Assembly: GCA_017445025.1 (NCBI GenBank)
Contig: JAFSVJ010000084.1
Location: forward strand, 1 to 64,000
DNA from: Abditibacteriota bacterium
Lineage (GTDB): Bacteria > Armatimonadota > UBA5829
Reading direction: 5' to 3'
Length of the DNA stretch: 64,000 nucleotides
The notes beneath the pieces were generated by a model that worked only from the letters and a program-made list of their open reading frames with translations, searched no databases and was not told the DNA's origin. Both the position numbers and the translations under genes were made by a program. Numbering within the stretch: position 1 is the first letter of the stretch; every line of letters begins with the position of its first letter. Of the stretch, positions 52,344 to 62,086 are shown in pieces.

Positions 52344-53636
52344 CTATTTAATAAATCCTTCGTAATGTCTCATAATCAGTTGACTTTCAATTTGCTGCAT
52401 TGTATCAAGAGCAACACCCACAACAATCAAAAGTGATGTTCCACCTATAAGGTTGAAGTTGTGGAAACCAAGCCAACCGGGGATATAATACTGTATCAAG
52501 GCAACTATTGCCAAGAATATAGCACCCGTAAGAGTTATTCTTGTAAGGATTTTATCCAAATATTCTCGTGTGGGCTTTCCGGGTCTTATACCGGGAACAT
52601 AACTACCTTGCTTCTTTAAATTATCGGATACATCTTGAACATTAAAGGTGACAGCTGTGTAGAAATATGTAAACACGAAAATCATAAAGGCATAAATCAA
52701 ACTTCCCCACCAAGAACCACCCGGGGCAAACTGTTGAGCAAACCTAACAAACCAATGATCCATATTACCCTTTGATAAAACATTTGCCAAGGTCAAAGGG
52801 AAATACTGAATTGAAACAGCAAAGATAATTGGGATAACACCGGCAGAGTTTACTCTTAAAGGTAAATAAGTGGTCTGACCACCATATACTCTGTTTCCCA
52901 CAACTCTTTTTGCGTGTTGAATGGGAATCTTTCTCTGAGCAACAGTCACTGATACCATAAAGGCTATAACAGCTATGAAAATTGCTATAAGAACTATGAA
53001 ACGAATCCAACCTGTAAAACCGGCGGAATTGGCTTCGAGAGCACTGGCAAAAAGTTGAAAAGGAAGAGTTACCATAATACCGGCAAAGATAACAATGGAT
53101 ACACCGTTACCTATACCCTTTTCGGTTATCATTTCACCCATCCACATAAGGAAACTGGTTCCTGCAACAAGAACAATGGTAATAAACAATACATACAATA
53201 TACCGGTTCCTAAACCTTGGTCTGCAATAGCGTTGCTGTTCTTTAAAACCAAGGTCATCATAAAACCTTGAATAAAGGCTAAAACACCGGTTAAGTATCT
53301 TGTATATTGCTTAATTCTCTTCTGACCGGAAGCTCCCTCTTTCTGCATTTGAGAAAGAGAAGGAAAGGCTATGGTCAAAAGTTGGAAAATAATGGAAGCG
53401 TTAATATAAGGCATAATACCCATGGCGAATATGGCATACTTCTTAAAAGCACCACCACCAAACATATCAAACATGTCCAAAAGTCCACCTGAGAATTGAC
53501 CTAAAAGTGCCTCAGTATTTACTCCCGGAATTGTAATATGCAGCCCTAATACATATACAGCCATCATCAAAACAAGAAATTGGATTTTCTTCTTAAGTTC
53601 AGGACTTCTTAAAGCTGCCGCTAAGGATTGAAGCAT
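52344..53636 (-). CDS. secY: Preprotein translocase subunit SecY
   Basis: The channel subunit of the Sec translocon. A 430-residue protein with ten transmembrane segments. MLQSLAAALRSPELKKKIQFLVLMMAVY at the N-terminus, GGLLDMFDMFGGGAF in the plug region, QRKIPIQHAKRVVG in the cytoplasmic loop and GIRPGKPTREYLDKILTRIT in the late loop are all SecY signatures. Begins two bases after rplO. Confidence 0.97.
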   Translation of the reverse strand: MLQSLAAALRSPELKKKIQFLVLMMAVYVLGLHITIPGVNTEALLGQFSGGLLDMFDMFGGGAFKKYAIFAMGIMPYINASIIFQLLTIAFPSLSQMQKEGASGQKRIKQYTRYLTGVLAFIQGFMMTLVLKNSNAIADQGLGTGILYVLFITIVLVAGTSFLMWMGEMITEKGIGNGVSIVIFAGIMVTLPFQLFASALEANSAGFTGWIRFIVLIAIFIAVIAFMVSVTVAQRKIPIQHAKRVVGNRVYGGQTTYLPLRVNSAGVIPIIFAVSIQYFPLTLANVLSKGNMDHWFVRFAQQFAPGGSWWGSLIYAFMIFVFTYFYTAVTFNVQDVSDNLKKQGSYVPGIRPGKPTREYLDKILTRITLTGAIFLAIVALIQYYIPGWLGFHNFNLIGGTSLLIVVGVALDTMQQIESQLIMRHYEGFIK

Positions 53637-53637
53637 A

Positions 53638-54084
53638 CTATATTACCTCCACCTTTCCTCCGCAGGCTTCGATTTTCTTTATAGCTTCAGCAGAAAACTT
53701 ATTTGCTTTTACTGTTAAAGCTTTTGTTAATTCACCGTCTCCTAAGATTTTAACACCGTCTTTTACACCGTTGATACACTTAGTGTCTAATAAAGCTTGT
53801 GTTGTCACTTCGCTGCCGGCATCAAAAACTTCTTCAAGCTTTGCAACATTAACAACAACAAATTCTTTTCTGTTAATGTTCTTAAAACCTTTCTTGTGAG
53901 GAAACTTTCTGTATAAAGGTGTCTGTCCACCTTCAAATCCAAGTTTAATACCTACATTGGATCGTGATTTCTGTCCGTTCATACCACGTCCGGCTGTTGT
54001 TCCGTGTCCTGATCCGGGACCACGACCAACTCTCTTACGGGCATGAGTTGAACCCGGGTTCGGCTTTAAATCATGTAATCTCAT
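53638..54084 (-). CDS. rplO: 50S ribosomal protein L15
   Basis: A 148-residue L15: [41 protein letters not shown] is the classic basic N-terminal tail, and the C-terminal domain ends [14 protein letters not shown]. The start shares a base with the rpmD stop. Normal length and order. Confidence 0.97.
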   Translation of the reverse strand: MRLHDLKPNPGSTHARKRVGRGPGSGHGTTAGRGMNGQKSRSNVGIKLGFEGGQTPLYRKFPHKKGFKNINRKEFVVVNVAKLEEVFDAGSEVTTQALLDTKCINGVKDGVKILGDGELTKALTVKANKFSAEAIKKIEACGGKVEVI

Positions 54085-54272
54085 TATTTTACCTCCCCAT
54101 CTACTTCTTCCACCTTAAGAAGATGACTAACTCTGTTAATCATACCCTTAACTAATGGTGTATCTTCCTTAATTACGGAAGAACCTATCTTGTGAAGACC
54201 TAAAGCTTTAACTGTTCCTTTTTGGAAATCTTTACCCTTAATAAGGCTTTTAACGAGAGTAATCTTAAGCAT
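54084..54272 (-). CDS. rpmD: 50S ribosomal protein L30
   Basis: A 62-residue L30 ([33 protein letters not shown]). The frame extends 10 codons further upstream, but GGAGGG at 54278-54283 and family length fix the start at 54272. The first bases overlap the end of rpsE by eight. Confidence 0.94.
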   Translation of the reverse strand: MLKITLVKSLIKGKDFQKGTVKALGLHKIGSSVIKEDTPLVKGMINRVSHLLKVEEVDGEVK

Positions 54273-54861
54273 TTTCACCCTCCTTAACCTCCAAAGTTTC
54301 AACTTCCTTTATATCGGACTCTAAGCCTTGGCTCTCTGCTTTCTTAATTCTTGCATACCAAGGAACCAAAACTTCCAGGTCTCTTTGTCTTGTGGCACAT
54401 ACATCTTCAGCTAATTTAAGGTTTTCAAGACAAATCATGGTAGCCTTGGCGGCGTTTACACCGTTTCGTGAACCTAAAATTTTACCGAATACGTCTTCAA
54501 TTCCCGCAAGTTCGAGAATAGGACGAACAGCACCACCGGCAACAACTCCGGTTCCCTTTGAAGCGGGCTTAAGCATAACTTTGCTTGCACCAAACTTTTC
54601 AAAGCACTCGTAAGGAATTGTTCCGTTTACAATGTTAATCTTAATTATATTCTTCTTGGCAGCTTCGGATGCCTTTCTGATTGCATCGGGAACAGCGGCT
54701 GCCTTTCCTAAACCTATACCAACGTGACCGTTCTTGTCACCTACTGCAACAAGAATTGACCAACTAAGGGTTCTACCACCTTTGGTGGTCTTTTGAACTT
54801 TATTGGTTCTGACAACGATTTCTTCAAGGTTGAGTTGATCTGCGTTTATGTTTTTTGCCAT
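54265..54861 (-). CDS. rpsE: 30S ribosomal protein S5
   Basis: A 198-residue S5 with the RNA-binding double-stranded fold ([48 protein letters not shown]) and the C-terminal [12 protein letters not shown] block. It carries an extra acidic C-terminal tail of about 25 residues ([23 protein letters not shown]), making it longer than E. coli S5 (167). Confidence 0.97.
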   Translation of the reverse strand: MAKNINADQLNLEEIVVRTNKVQKTTKGGRTLSWSILVAVGDKNGHVGIGLGKAAAVPDAIRKASEAAKKNIIKINIVNGTIPYECFEKFGASKVMLKPASKGTGVVAGGAVRPILELAGIEDVFGKILGSRNGVNAAKATMICLENLKLAEDVCATRQRDLEVLVPWYARIKKAESQGLESDIKEVETLEVKEGENA

Positions 54862-54870
54862 AATACTCTC

Positions 54871-55233
54871 CTAAAACTTCAGTCCGGCTTCACGTGCACC
54901 ATCGGCAAGTGCAGCAACTCGACCATGATATTTGTAACCGGCTCTGTCAAATACGACTTCGCTGATGCCTGCGTCAAGAGCCTTTTTACCGACTACTTGA
55001 CCAACTAATTTTGCAACTTCTGTCTTGGACTTTCCGTCCATTTGTGATTTAACTTCTGCGTCAAGAGTGCTACTTGCTACAAGAGTGATACCTTTTGTAT
55101 CATCAATAACTTGAGCATAAATACCCTTCAAGGATCTGAAAACATTAAGTCTGGGCTTTGTTTCGGTTCCGGACAAATTCTTTCTGATTCTGAAGTGTCT
55201 CTTTTGGCGAAGCATTTCTTTTGTTTTCTTCAT
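54871..55233 (-). CDS. rplR: 50S ribosomal protein L18
   Basis: A 120-residue L18, the 5S rRNA-binding protein: [39 protein letters not shown] and [37 protein letters not shown] precedes ATG. Unusually, a 180-base structured gap separates it from rplF. Confidence 0.97.
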   Translation of the reverse strand: MKKTKEMLRQKRHFRIRKNLSGTETKPRLNVFRSLKGIYAQVIDDTKGITLVASSTLDAEVKSQMDGKSKTEVAKLVGQVVGKKALDAGISEVVFDRAGYKYHGRVAALADGAREAGLKF

Positions 55234-55253
55234 GTTTCCTCCGTCACAGATTA

Positions 55254-55367
55254 ATCCTAAAAATAACTTTAGGATAGGTGTTATCCTTATTAAGCGATTT
55301 TTTCGCTCACCGGCATCTATATGCGAGTTCCCTCAACGGCACACACCGCAAGCATATTAAGACACCT
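55254..55367 (-). ncRNA. Candidate structured RNA between rplF and rplR
   Basis: In a 180-base gap inside a tight ribosomal operon the transcript can fold as P1 AGGTGT (55362-55367) / ACACCT (55276-55281) enclosing P2 ATATGC / GCATAT (55352-55357 with 55319-55324) and P3 AGCGA / TCGCT (55303-55307 with 55293-55297), with hairpin P4 ATCCTAAA / TTTAGGAT (55254-55275) stacked directly beside P1 and ending 20 bases before the rplR start. No open frame fills it. Candidate r-protein autoregulatory element; no known family recognised. Confidence 0.5.
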
Positions 55368-55413
55368 CTGTTGACATTGCGAAATTAAACCTAATAAGGA
55401 ATATGAGAACAGA

Positions 55414-55968
55414 TTATTTCTTAACCTGTTTTCCGACTTTTCTACGAACCACTTCGCCTTTGTAGCGAATACCTTTGCCTTTATAGGGCTCGGGGGGTCT
55501 GATTTTTCTGATAAGAGCTGCTTGTTGACCCACAGTCTCTTTGTTGTAACCCTTTACAATAATTGTGGGTGTTTGGTTTCTTGCTCCCGGGATAACTTCA
55601 AACTCAATACCGGGGAGAGGCTCTACGACGTTTTCGTTTGAATAACCGACATTAATCTTTACATTCTTGCCGGCTGCTTCACATCTGTAACCTACACCGA
55701 TGATTTCAAGGGTTTTGGTAAAACCTTGTGTCACACCTATTACAGCATTGTTAATCAAAGCTCTCATAAGACCGTGAAGTGATCTGTGTTCAGGTCTGTT
55801 GGTAGGTCTTTCACAGGTTATTACACCATTTTCAAATTTAACCGTAATATCCGGGCTTATAGGAATATTTAATGTTCCCTTAGGACCCTTAACGGTAATG
55901 TCTGTTTCTGTTAATTTAATGTCCACTCCGTTTGGCACATGAATGGGCATTTTTCCGATTCTACTCAT
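55414..55968 (-). CDS. rplF: 50S ribosomal protein L6
   Basis: A 184-residue L6: MSRIGKMPIHVPNGVDIKLTETDITVKGPKGTLN, and the C-terminal repeat with IRKIRPPEPYKGKGIRYKGEVVRRKVGK, both hallmarks. Normal length. Seventeen bases after rpsH. Confidence 0.97.
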   Translation of the reverse strand: MSRIGKMPIHVPNGVDIKLTETDITVKGPKGTLNIPISPDITVKFENGVITCERPTNRPEHRSLHGLMRALINNAVIGVTQGFTKTLEIIGVGYRCEAAGKNVKINVGYSNENVVEPLPGIEFEVIPGARNQTPTIIVKGYNKETVGQQAALIRKIRPPEPYKGKGIRYKGEVVRRKVGKQVKK

Positions 55969-55985
55969 TTATAATGTCCTCCTGA

Positions 55986-56399
55986 TTACCAAACGTAGCA
56001 AAGAACTTCGCCACCGATACCAAGCTTTCTGGCTTCTCTGTCAACGATAACACCGTGAGATGTGGAGATAATAGCAATACCTAAACCTCTTAAAACTCTC
56101 GGAACCTTATCTTTCTTGGCATAAATTCTCAAACCGGGCTTAGAAATTCTCTTTAATCCGGTTATAATCTTTTGATTCTTTTCGCCATACTTCATTGCGA
56201 TTATAGCTGTGGGGAATTTGGCTTTTTCGTCCATAGTATAACCCTTAATGAAACCTTCGGCAACAAGAATCTTTACAATTTCCATGTTGAGCTTATTGGC
56301 AGGAACCTTAACTTCAGCGTGTCCCGCTTGGTTAGCGTTTCTGATTCTGGTCAATAAGTCAGCAACGGGATCTGTGACAACCACTTGCGTGTCCTCCAT
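55986..56399 (-). CDS. rpsH: 30S ribosomal protein S8
   Basis: A 137-residue S8: [32 protein letters not shown] and the C-terminal [27 protein letters not shown]8 is the autoregulator of the spc operon in E. coli, relevant to the structured gap upstream (56400-56626). The frame begins [14 protein letters not shown], about seven residues longer than usual; a later start has no better ribosome binding site. Confidence 0.96.
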   Translation of the reverse strand: MEDTQVVVTDPVADLLTRIRNANQAGHAEVKVPANKLNMEIVKILVAEGFIKGYTMDEKAKFPTAIIAMKYGEKNQKIITGLKRISKPGLRIYAKKDKVPRVLRGLGIAIISTSHGVIVDREARKLGIGGEVLCYVW

Positions 56400-56626
56400 T
56401 ATTAATACTTAGGTCTTCGATAACTCACACAAATTTATTATGCATTTTGCTTTCAAAACAACAGAGCAAATTAATCCGTGGGTCCTCAAGGCGAACCTTA
56501 CCTCATACCAAACTATTCCTTATTACAGTTTTCCTGTCGGAGACACAGGAGACTTTGCAACAGGACATTTTTGACTATATTGTTTTGCAATTTAAGGTTT
56601 TGCGAAACCTTTCTTTCTCGAAAAAC
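56400..56626 (-). ncRNA. Structured 227-base gap between rpsN and rpsH
   Basis: No gene. Several stems are possible in the transcript: AAGGTTTCGC-aaaACCTT near 56594-56612, CCTGT-gtctccg-ACAGG (56533-56549) and AAGG-ttcg-CCTT (56488-56499) within a larger GGT..ACC pairing. Such a gap is unusual in this operon. It may be a leader controlling rpsH or a decayed insertion; both gaps share a TAATAAGGA stretch. Confidence 0.35.
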
Positions 56627-56812
56627 TTACCAACTTGATTTGGTAACACCGGGGATAAGGCCTTTAGAAGCCATTTCTCTGAAACAGATTCTGCAAATGC
56701 CGAATTTTCTCATGTAACCACGAGGTCTTCCGCAAATGTTACATCTGTTGTAGGCTCTAACCTTAAACTTAGGTGCCTTTTTTTGTTTTTCGATAAGACA
56801 TGTTTTAGCCAT
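56627..56812 (-). CDS. rpsN: 30S ribosomal protein S14, zinc-binding type
   Basis: A 61-residue type Z S14: [48 protein letters not shown], with C-x2-C..C-x2-C zinc site. Starts ten bases after the EF-G-like gene, a position normally held by rplE. Confidence 0.96.
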   Translation of the reverse strand: MAKTCLIEKQKKAPKFKVRAYNRCNICGRPRGYMRKFGICRICFREMASKGLIPGVTKSSW

Positions 56813-56822
56813 GTTTTACCTC

Positions 56823-58847
56823 TTATTCTTCTTTAGCCTTTTCTGCTTCGGCTATGATTTTTTGTGCCACGTCTCTTGGGGCTTGTTCGTAATGGTCAAA
56901 AGTTGTTGTAAATTTTCCACGTCCTGAGGAAATAGAACGAAGGTCAATACAATACTTTTGAATTTCATTGGCGGGAACATTTGCCTTAACCACTGCTCTT
57001 CCACCATGAAGTGTATCTTGTCCGTAAACTCTTCCACGCTTGGTGTTAAGATCTCCGATAACATCACCAACACATTCTGCGGGAACTATGATCTCTATAT
57101 CCATTATAGGCTCAAGGATTATTGGACCGGCGTTCATAGCAGCTTCCTTAAAAGCTGTCTTGGCGGCCATTTGGAAAGCGATATCCTTGGCGTCTACAGG
57201 GTGAGTAGATCCATCAATTACAGAACAAATAATGTCCACACAGGGGTAACCTGCTTGAATACCCTTTGACATAGCATCTTGAACTCCCTTATCAACAGAA
57301 GGGATAAATTGTCTTGGAATAGCTCCACCAACAACCTTATCAATAAATTCGTAACCTTTACCGGGTTCGTTAGGCTCAATAACAATGTGAGCGTCACCAA
57401 ACTGACCGGCACCACCGGTTTGCTTCTTGTGTCTCTTTCGACAGTCGGCTTTCTTTGTAATGGTTTCACGATATGCAATCTTAGGAGTTTGAGTGGTCAC
57501 TTCAACACCAAACTTTTTCTTAATTTTTTCAAGAATGATACCTAATTGGTAGTCACCTAAGGATGCGATAATTGTTTCACCTGTGGATTGGTCACGGAAT
57601 GTCTTAAATGTAGGATCTTCTTCCATAATCTTTTGGAAAGAAGGACCCATTTTATCTTCAGCTGCTTTGTTTGCGGCAAATACAGCAAGAGAATATACAG
57701 GGTTGGGGAAGTCAAGAGGAGGAAATGCTTCCGCACTCTTGTCATTTGTTAAAGTATCTCCGGTTTGAACTGAAACCAACTTTGCAACGGCACCAATGTC
57801 ACCGGCTTTAACTTCTGCCACAGCGTTTTGCTTTGCACCAAAGATAGAGTAAACTTGACCCACTCTTTCTTCCTTTTCTTGGTTTACATCGTAAACTCTG
57901 CTATCACCCTTGAAAGTGCCTGAGGTTACCTTGAAGTAGGTTAATTTTCCAACATAAGGGTCGGCAATGGTCTTGAATACTCTTGCTTTCATAACTCCAT
58001 CTTCAACGGAAGGAGCAGGAGCATAGGTAGATATAAAGTTTAAAAGGGTATCTATACCAACGTTCATTGCGGCAGAACCAACCAAAACAGGAACAAAAGA
58101 ACCATCTTTGATGGCGGACTTAATTCCGGTGGTCAAATCTTCGTCGGAAAGGGTGCCTTCTTCAAAGAATTTTTCCATAAGAGCGTCATCTGTTTCGGCA
58201 ATGGCTTCAATTAATTCTTCTCTAATGGTTTCAACTTGGTCTTCCATATCGGCCGGAACGGGAGCTTCGTCACTGGTCTTGGTTGCCGGGTTGTAAATGT
58301 AAGCTTTTTTACTTATAACATCCACAATACCTTTGAAGTTAGCTTCTTTTCCTATGGGGATATATACAGGAGTCACACCGTTTCCGTAAGCTTCTTTCAA
58401 AGCTTCGCAAGTAGCAGTCCAGTTCATATTATCTTTATCTCTTTTATTAATGAAAACAATCTTTGCGTTTCCGGCGGCGGCGGCAAGTTCCATAGCGTTG
58501 TCTGTTCCCACTTCAACAATACCGGAACCATCAACAACAACAAGTGCGGTTTCAACAGCACTCATGGCACCTACAACATCACCCACAAAATCAGCAAAAC
58601 CGGGAGTATCTATAACATTAATCTTGGTATCTTTCCATTCAATGGGACACATAGACATAAAAAGAGACATTTTTCTGGCTTTTTCGTCTTCTCCATAGTC
58701 ACAAACCGTGTTACCGTCATCAATTTTACCAAGTCTGTTTATAGCATTTGTAGTAAAGAGCATAGCTTCAATAACGCTGGTTTTACCAACTCCGCCATGT
58801 CCCGCTACAGCAATATTTCTGATTTGTTCGGTTGCATAATCTTTCAT
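56823..58847 (-). CDS. Elongation factor G-like GTPase (EF-G2 type)
   Basis: A 674-residue five-domain translational GTPase. P-loop GHGGVGKT, DTPGF at G3 and NKRD at G4; later domains include TGGAGQFGDAHIVIEP and GRGKFTTTFDHYEQAP. Canonical EF-G has DTPGH, whose His helps GTP hydrolysis; here it is Phe, as in the EF-G-like/EF-G2 branch. It is therefore probably a paralogue, not the main translocase. The ATG at 58847 is preferred to an upstream TTG because AGGAAAG then has seven-base spacing. Leads the ribosomal operon from its own promoter. Confidence 0.88.
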   Translation of the reverse strand: MKDYATEQIRNIAVAGHGGVGKTSVIEAMLFTTNAINRLGKIDDGNTVCDYGEDEKARKMSLFMSMCPIEWKDTKINVIDTPGFADFVGDVVGAMSAVETALVVVDGSGIVEVGTDNAMELAAAAGNAKIVFINKRDKDNMNWTATCEALKEAYGNGVTPVYIPIGKEANFKGIVDVISKKAYIYNPATKTSDEAPVPADMEDQVETIREELIEAIAETDDALMEKFFEEGTLSDEDLTTGIKSAIKDGSFVPVLVGSAAMNVGIDTLLNFISTYAPAPSVEDGVMKARVFKTIADPYVGKLTYFKVTSGTFKGDSRVYDVNQEKEERVGQVYSIFGAKQNAVAEVKAGDIGAVAKLVSVQTGDTLTNDKSAEAFPPLDFPNPVYSLAVFAANKAAEDKMGPSFQKIMEEDPTFKTFRDQSTGETIIASLGDYQLGIILEKIKKKFGVEVTTQTPKIAYRETITKKADCRKRHKKQTGGAGQFGDAHIVIEPNEPGKGYEFIDKVVGGAIPRQFIPSVDKGVQDAMSKGIQAGYPCVDIICSVIDGSTHPVDAKDIAFQMAAKTAFKEAAMNAGPIILEPIMDIEIIVPAECVGDVIGDLNTKRGRVYGQDTLHGGRAVVKANVPANEIQKYCIDLRSISSGRGKFTTTFDHYEQAPRDVAQKIIAEAEKAKEE

Positions 58848-58944
58848 AATCAACTTTCCTTTTATACTTTATATAAAAATAAACTTAATCAAATATAAAA
58901 ATCGGCATAACAAAAAGAGCGTCTAAAAAAGTGACACCATTATT

Positions 58945-58973
58945 ATTATACCACATTTTCTTTTTTAAAACAA
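58945..58973 (-). promoter_or_regulatory. Promoter of the EF-G-like / ribosomal protein operon
   Basis: Minus strand: TTGTTT (58968-58973), a 17-base spacer and TATAAT (58945-58950). The leader is about 90 nt. Confidence 0.75.
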
Positions 58974-59028
58974 GTTTTAAGGCCCTTTTTGGAAAATATT
59001 TTTTTACTTATATAATATAACAAAAATA

Positions 59029-61863
59029 TTATTTTAATATAAATAAGAAACCTTTTTTGTGTTCTACCACAAATTGACTATCTATATCAAAAGAGCCTTC
59101 ACCTTGAAATCCTTCTACTTTTGGCATATATAAGCCTTTATAACCTTTATCTTTAAACTCCAATTTAAAGGTTTCTTGAGTATCACTAAAATTAGCTACA
59201 GCTATAATTAAAATATCTTCTTTTTTATAGCATGATACAAAGACCTTTTCATTATTACTCTTTACAGGGCAATTTTTATCCCAGTAACCAATCAACTCAC
59301 TGCCGGCTAAAATTTCATTTTGCATTTTAACCATTGCTCCGTAATTCTCATAAGCTCTTGAAGTTGTCATTGCATAAAGCAAACCCTTATACATATTCAA
59401 TTCATGAGTGCAAAGAAGTTCCTCCCCAGTCAATCCGAAGGGCACACCGCTACATTCCACAAACCAATAATCTTCACTTAAATCATATTCCGAAATTTCT
59501 CCGAAGAATAATGAAGAAATATAAGGCAAAATTTCCATATAAGTTAATGCGGGACTTGATTTAATACAAGTGTTGTTAAACAAATTGCTGGCATGAAGAT
59601 TAATTCTATGGAAACCTCTTTCTTTTTCCATTATTTGAACAAGTCTCTTAAAAGATCTTCTATCCGTATTTGTGGAATCCACATACAAACCGTCGTGAGG
59701 CAATTTTTTTAATCCATACTCAAAACCTTTAACAAAGAAATTTGCAAGTCTGGAAAGTCCGTTGGTAGCCACAGTTATGTCTACTTCTCCGTCATACAAA
59801 CTTGAAACATATTCAGGGTGCGGACGGAAGTTGAGGTGTTCCAAAATCCAAGGGTGATTGCCTCCGAACTGAGTTAAAAACCACTCATGAAGCTTACCTA
59901 TAAGCCACTCTTCCGGCTCAAATATCTCATCTCCGAGACTCTCAAAAGCCCATATCTCCGGTGCATGACAACTGAGTTCCCTAATAGTATTATAAATGTT
60001 AATACCCTTATATTCTTTTAAATACTCATCAAACTTTTTCTTAAGCCTATCTAAGTGGAAGAAAGGATAGTTAATATAAGGATACTCATATTGAGCGTGG
60101 TGGAAATGAACCAGCTCTCCCTCTTTCTGTGTGCCTGAGTTCGTATAAATATAAGACCAATGTTCCGGTAAAATCTTATGAAAAGGAGTTATAAGCAATC
60201 TGAAATTAAACTCAGTTTTTTGACCTTTCTTGAATAATCTGTTTCCCGTATAAGCTTTTATGAAAACCTTTTTGCCTTTTTCATAAACTTTACTTCCTCC
60301 TAACCCTTCATTATACCAAGAAAGAGGATTGCCAAAGTTGGAGTTATAGAACATAGAGAAAGTATCTTTGGTATCTCTTAAATCCAAATAAAGACCACCG
60401 TCTGCATCCCCTATCCATACTTTGTGACTGTTTTGATTTTCATTCCATTTCCAGTCTATATCTTCAGTTCTGTATCCGCCCTGTTTGCAATATCCCATTA
60501 TATATTTTGACATCTCTTTTCGCAGAGGAATCAAGAGAATATTGTCTTTCAATTGGGATTTCTTTGAAGTGGTTTGTATAGACACATCAACACATCCGTC
60601 AAATTCTATTCTTGTAGATGTGATACCTTTAAACTCTTCCGTTTCCCATTTTGAAACAAACAAAACAAAAGTATTTCCGTGAGATTTTTCTTTTATATCG
60701 GATTTAATACACTTTCCGCAATCAAAAAGAATACTGTCGGCAAGAAGTTCATTCTCTCGGCTGGTTATACTTTTAGGAAGACCAAATTCATTTAAAATTA
60801 TTTTTCTGTCAAGGATACTTATAACATAAGCGTTCCCCTTTTTACTAAATTCTACATTTTTATAAGGGTAAGGGACTATATCTTCCGTACCGGTTTGATC
60901 GTTAAGCCATGCAAGTCGAGACATGGAATTCATATCATCAAAACCTTTATCTTTACAAACAGAACCTTTAACCTTTACCGAAACCTTAAATATAACTGTA
61001 TCCTTGTCAGTTACTATTTTAATCTTGTCATTTATATCTTTTTGGGTTTCTGCCAAAAACCATAAGGCACCTACCTGCCCTTTTGGAACATTTATTGTTT
61101 TTGTAAAATGCTCACCCTTATAATCAATACCTTCTGTATTTATACAAGTAATTCCTTTAGGAGTTTCCACTTTAACATTTGTTAAATCACAAATATGAGC
61201 ATAAACACCTATTTGAAAAGCTTTTATTTCTCCCGGTCTTATATTAAAAGATGCTTCTTTTGCCGGTCCCTTGTTAAGCCATCTGTAAGGAATAAAATCT
61301 TTCATTTTAATGGGATGCTGAGCATCCTCAAAGAAAGTCATAAAGGGTTCTTTATAGTTAAGTATTTTTTCAACTTCTTCTTTTGAGGCAGTGACTTCCA
61401 TAGGATAAAAAGAATTAAATCCTATATGGTCCTTTGTTTCTCTATATTGTATTTCCGTACATTTTGCTATAGGTATGTTTCTTTTTAAAGCTAACTTTGG
61501 AGCACCTTTAAACTTAAAGCCTATATCCGTATAATGGTTTTTGGAAAAATCTCCCGTAATTTCAAACTTTTTATAAGGATAATAATAGAAATAATATACG
61601 CCGACTCCGCATTCGGGCTTAAAAACTATATCTCCTCGCAGATTAGTATTATCATTTACATAATAATCTTTAACTTCCGTTCCGTCTTCAAATTCTATAT
61701 AAGGATTTATTCTTTCAGGATGCTTTTCATGTCGTCGCCAATTTATAAAAACTCTGTTATAATCGGAAGCATCCTTTACTACAACCTTTGCTCTGTGATT
61801 TCCGTGACCTTCAAAATCCCAAAAACCATAAGTCCATTTAATTCCGTCAATAATTCCGTTCAT
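59029..61863 (-). CDS. Large glycoside hydrolase-like protein (DUF6067-type)
   Basis: A 944-residue protein without a signal peptide. The central part, FDDMNSMSRLAWLNDQTGTEDIVPYPYKNVE followed by IILNEFGLPKSI, and the later barrel with DGLYVDSTNTDRRSFKRLVQIMEKERGFHRINLHASN and ECSGVPFGLTGEELLCTHELNMYKG, match what I recall of DUF6067 proteins common in Planctomycetota, Lentisphaerota and Armatimonadota. A GH-like TIM barrel with Asp in YVDSTNTD is plausible as the active site. A GntR regulator is encoded just upstream on the same strand. Substrate unknown. Confidence 0.65.
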   Translation of the reverse strand: MNGIIDGIKWTYGFWDFEGHGNHRAKVVVKDASDYNRVFINWRRHEKHPERINPYIEFEDGTEVKDYYVNDNTNLRGDIVFKPECGVGVYYFYYYPYKKFEITGDFSKNHYTDIGFKFKGAPKLALKRNIPIAKCTEIQYRETKDHIGFNSFYPMEVTASKEEVEKILNYKEPFMTFFEDAQHPIKMKDFIPYRWLNKGPAKEASFNIRPGEIKAFQIGVYAHICDLTNVKVETPKGITCINTEGIDYKGEHFTKTINVPKGQVGALWFLAETQKDINDKIKIVTDKDTVIFKVSVKVKGSVCKDKGFDDMNSMSRLAWLNDQTGTEDIVPYPYKNVEFSKKGNAYVISILDRKIILNEFGLPKSITSRENELLADSILFDCGKCIKSDIKEKSHGNTFVLFVSKWETEEFKGITSTRIEFDGCVDVSIQTTSKKSQLKDNILLIPLRKEMSKYIMGYCKQGGYRTEDIDWKWNENQNSHKVWIGDADGGLYLDLRDTKDTFSMFYNSNFGNPLSWYNEGLGGSKVYEKGKKVFIKAYTGNRLFKKGQKTEFNFRLLITPFHKILPEHWSYIYTNSGTQKEGELVHFHHAQYEYPYINYPFFHLDRLKKKFDEYLKEYKGINIYNTIRELSCHAPEIWAFESLGDEIFEPEEWLIGKLHEWFLTQFGGNHPWILEHLNFRPHPEYVSSLYDGEVDITVATNGLSRLANFFVKGFEYGLKKLPHDGLYVDSTNTDRRSFKRLVQIMEKERGFHRINLHASNLFNNTCIKSSPALTYMEILPYISSLFFGEISEYDLSEDYWFVECSGVPFGLTGEELLCTHELNMYKGLLYAMTTSRAYENYGAMVKMQNEILAGSELIGYWDKNCPVKSNNEKVFVSCYKKEDILIIAVANFSDTQETFKLEFKDKGYKGLYMPKVEGFQGEGSFDIDSQFVVEHKKGFLFILK

Positions 61864-61916
61864 AATTACCTCTATGTTTAAAATACTATCTTTAATTTCT
61901 ATTCAATACCATATAT

Positions 61917-61946
61917 ATTATACTATTTTTATATCACAAATTACAA
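61917..61946 (-). promoter_or_regulatory. Promoter of the DUF6067-like gene
   Basis: Minus strand: TTGTAA (61941-61946), an 18-base spacer and TATAAT (61917-61922). Confidence 0.65.
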
Positions 61947-62039
61947 TTATAATGTACAATTGACAGTCCCAAAAAATTGCGGATCTGAAAAGTTTGACTA
62001 TGTGCTAATCCCATCTTTTCCAAATCCCTAAAACCCATT

Positions 62040-62073
62040 CCCAAAAAGTCGTAGCGTAGCAAGACTTTTTGGG
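62040..62073. repeat. CCCAAAAAGTC palindrome
   Basis: Arms CCCAAAAAGTC / GACTTTTTGGG (perfect 11 bases) around a GTAGCGTAGCAA loop, directly before repeat R2 copy 2, as the related palindrome at 48733 stands before R2 copy 1. Confidence 0.8.
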
Positions 62074-62086
62074 ATTTGGGCAACTG

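Noticed and set aside
55234-55413. 5S rRNA, tRNA or SRP RNA in the rplF-rplR gap
   Set aside because: No tRNA T-loop, 5S or SRP signature could be recognised; kept only as an unclassified structured RNA candidate.
58236-58898. 220-codon open frame opposite the EF-G-like gene
   Set aside because: It lies wholly antisense to a conserved gene, has no ribosome binding site and encodes a low-complexity Ser/Asn/Phe-rich product: a codon-bias shadow.
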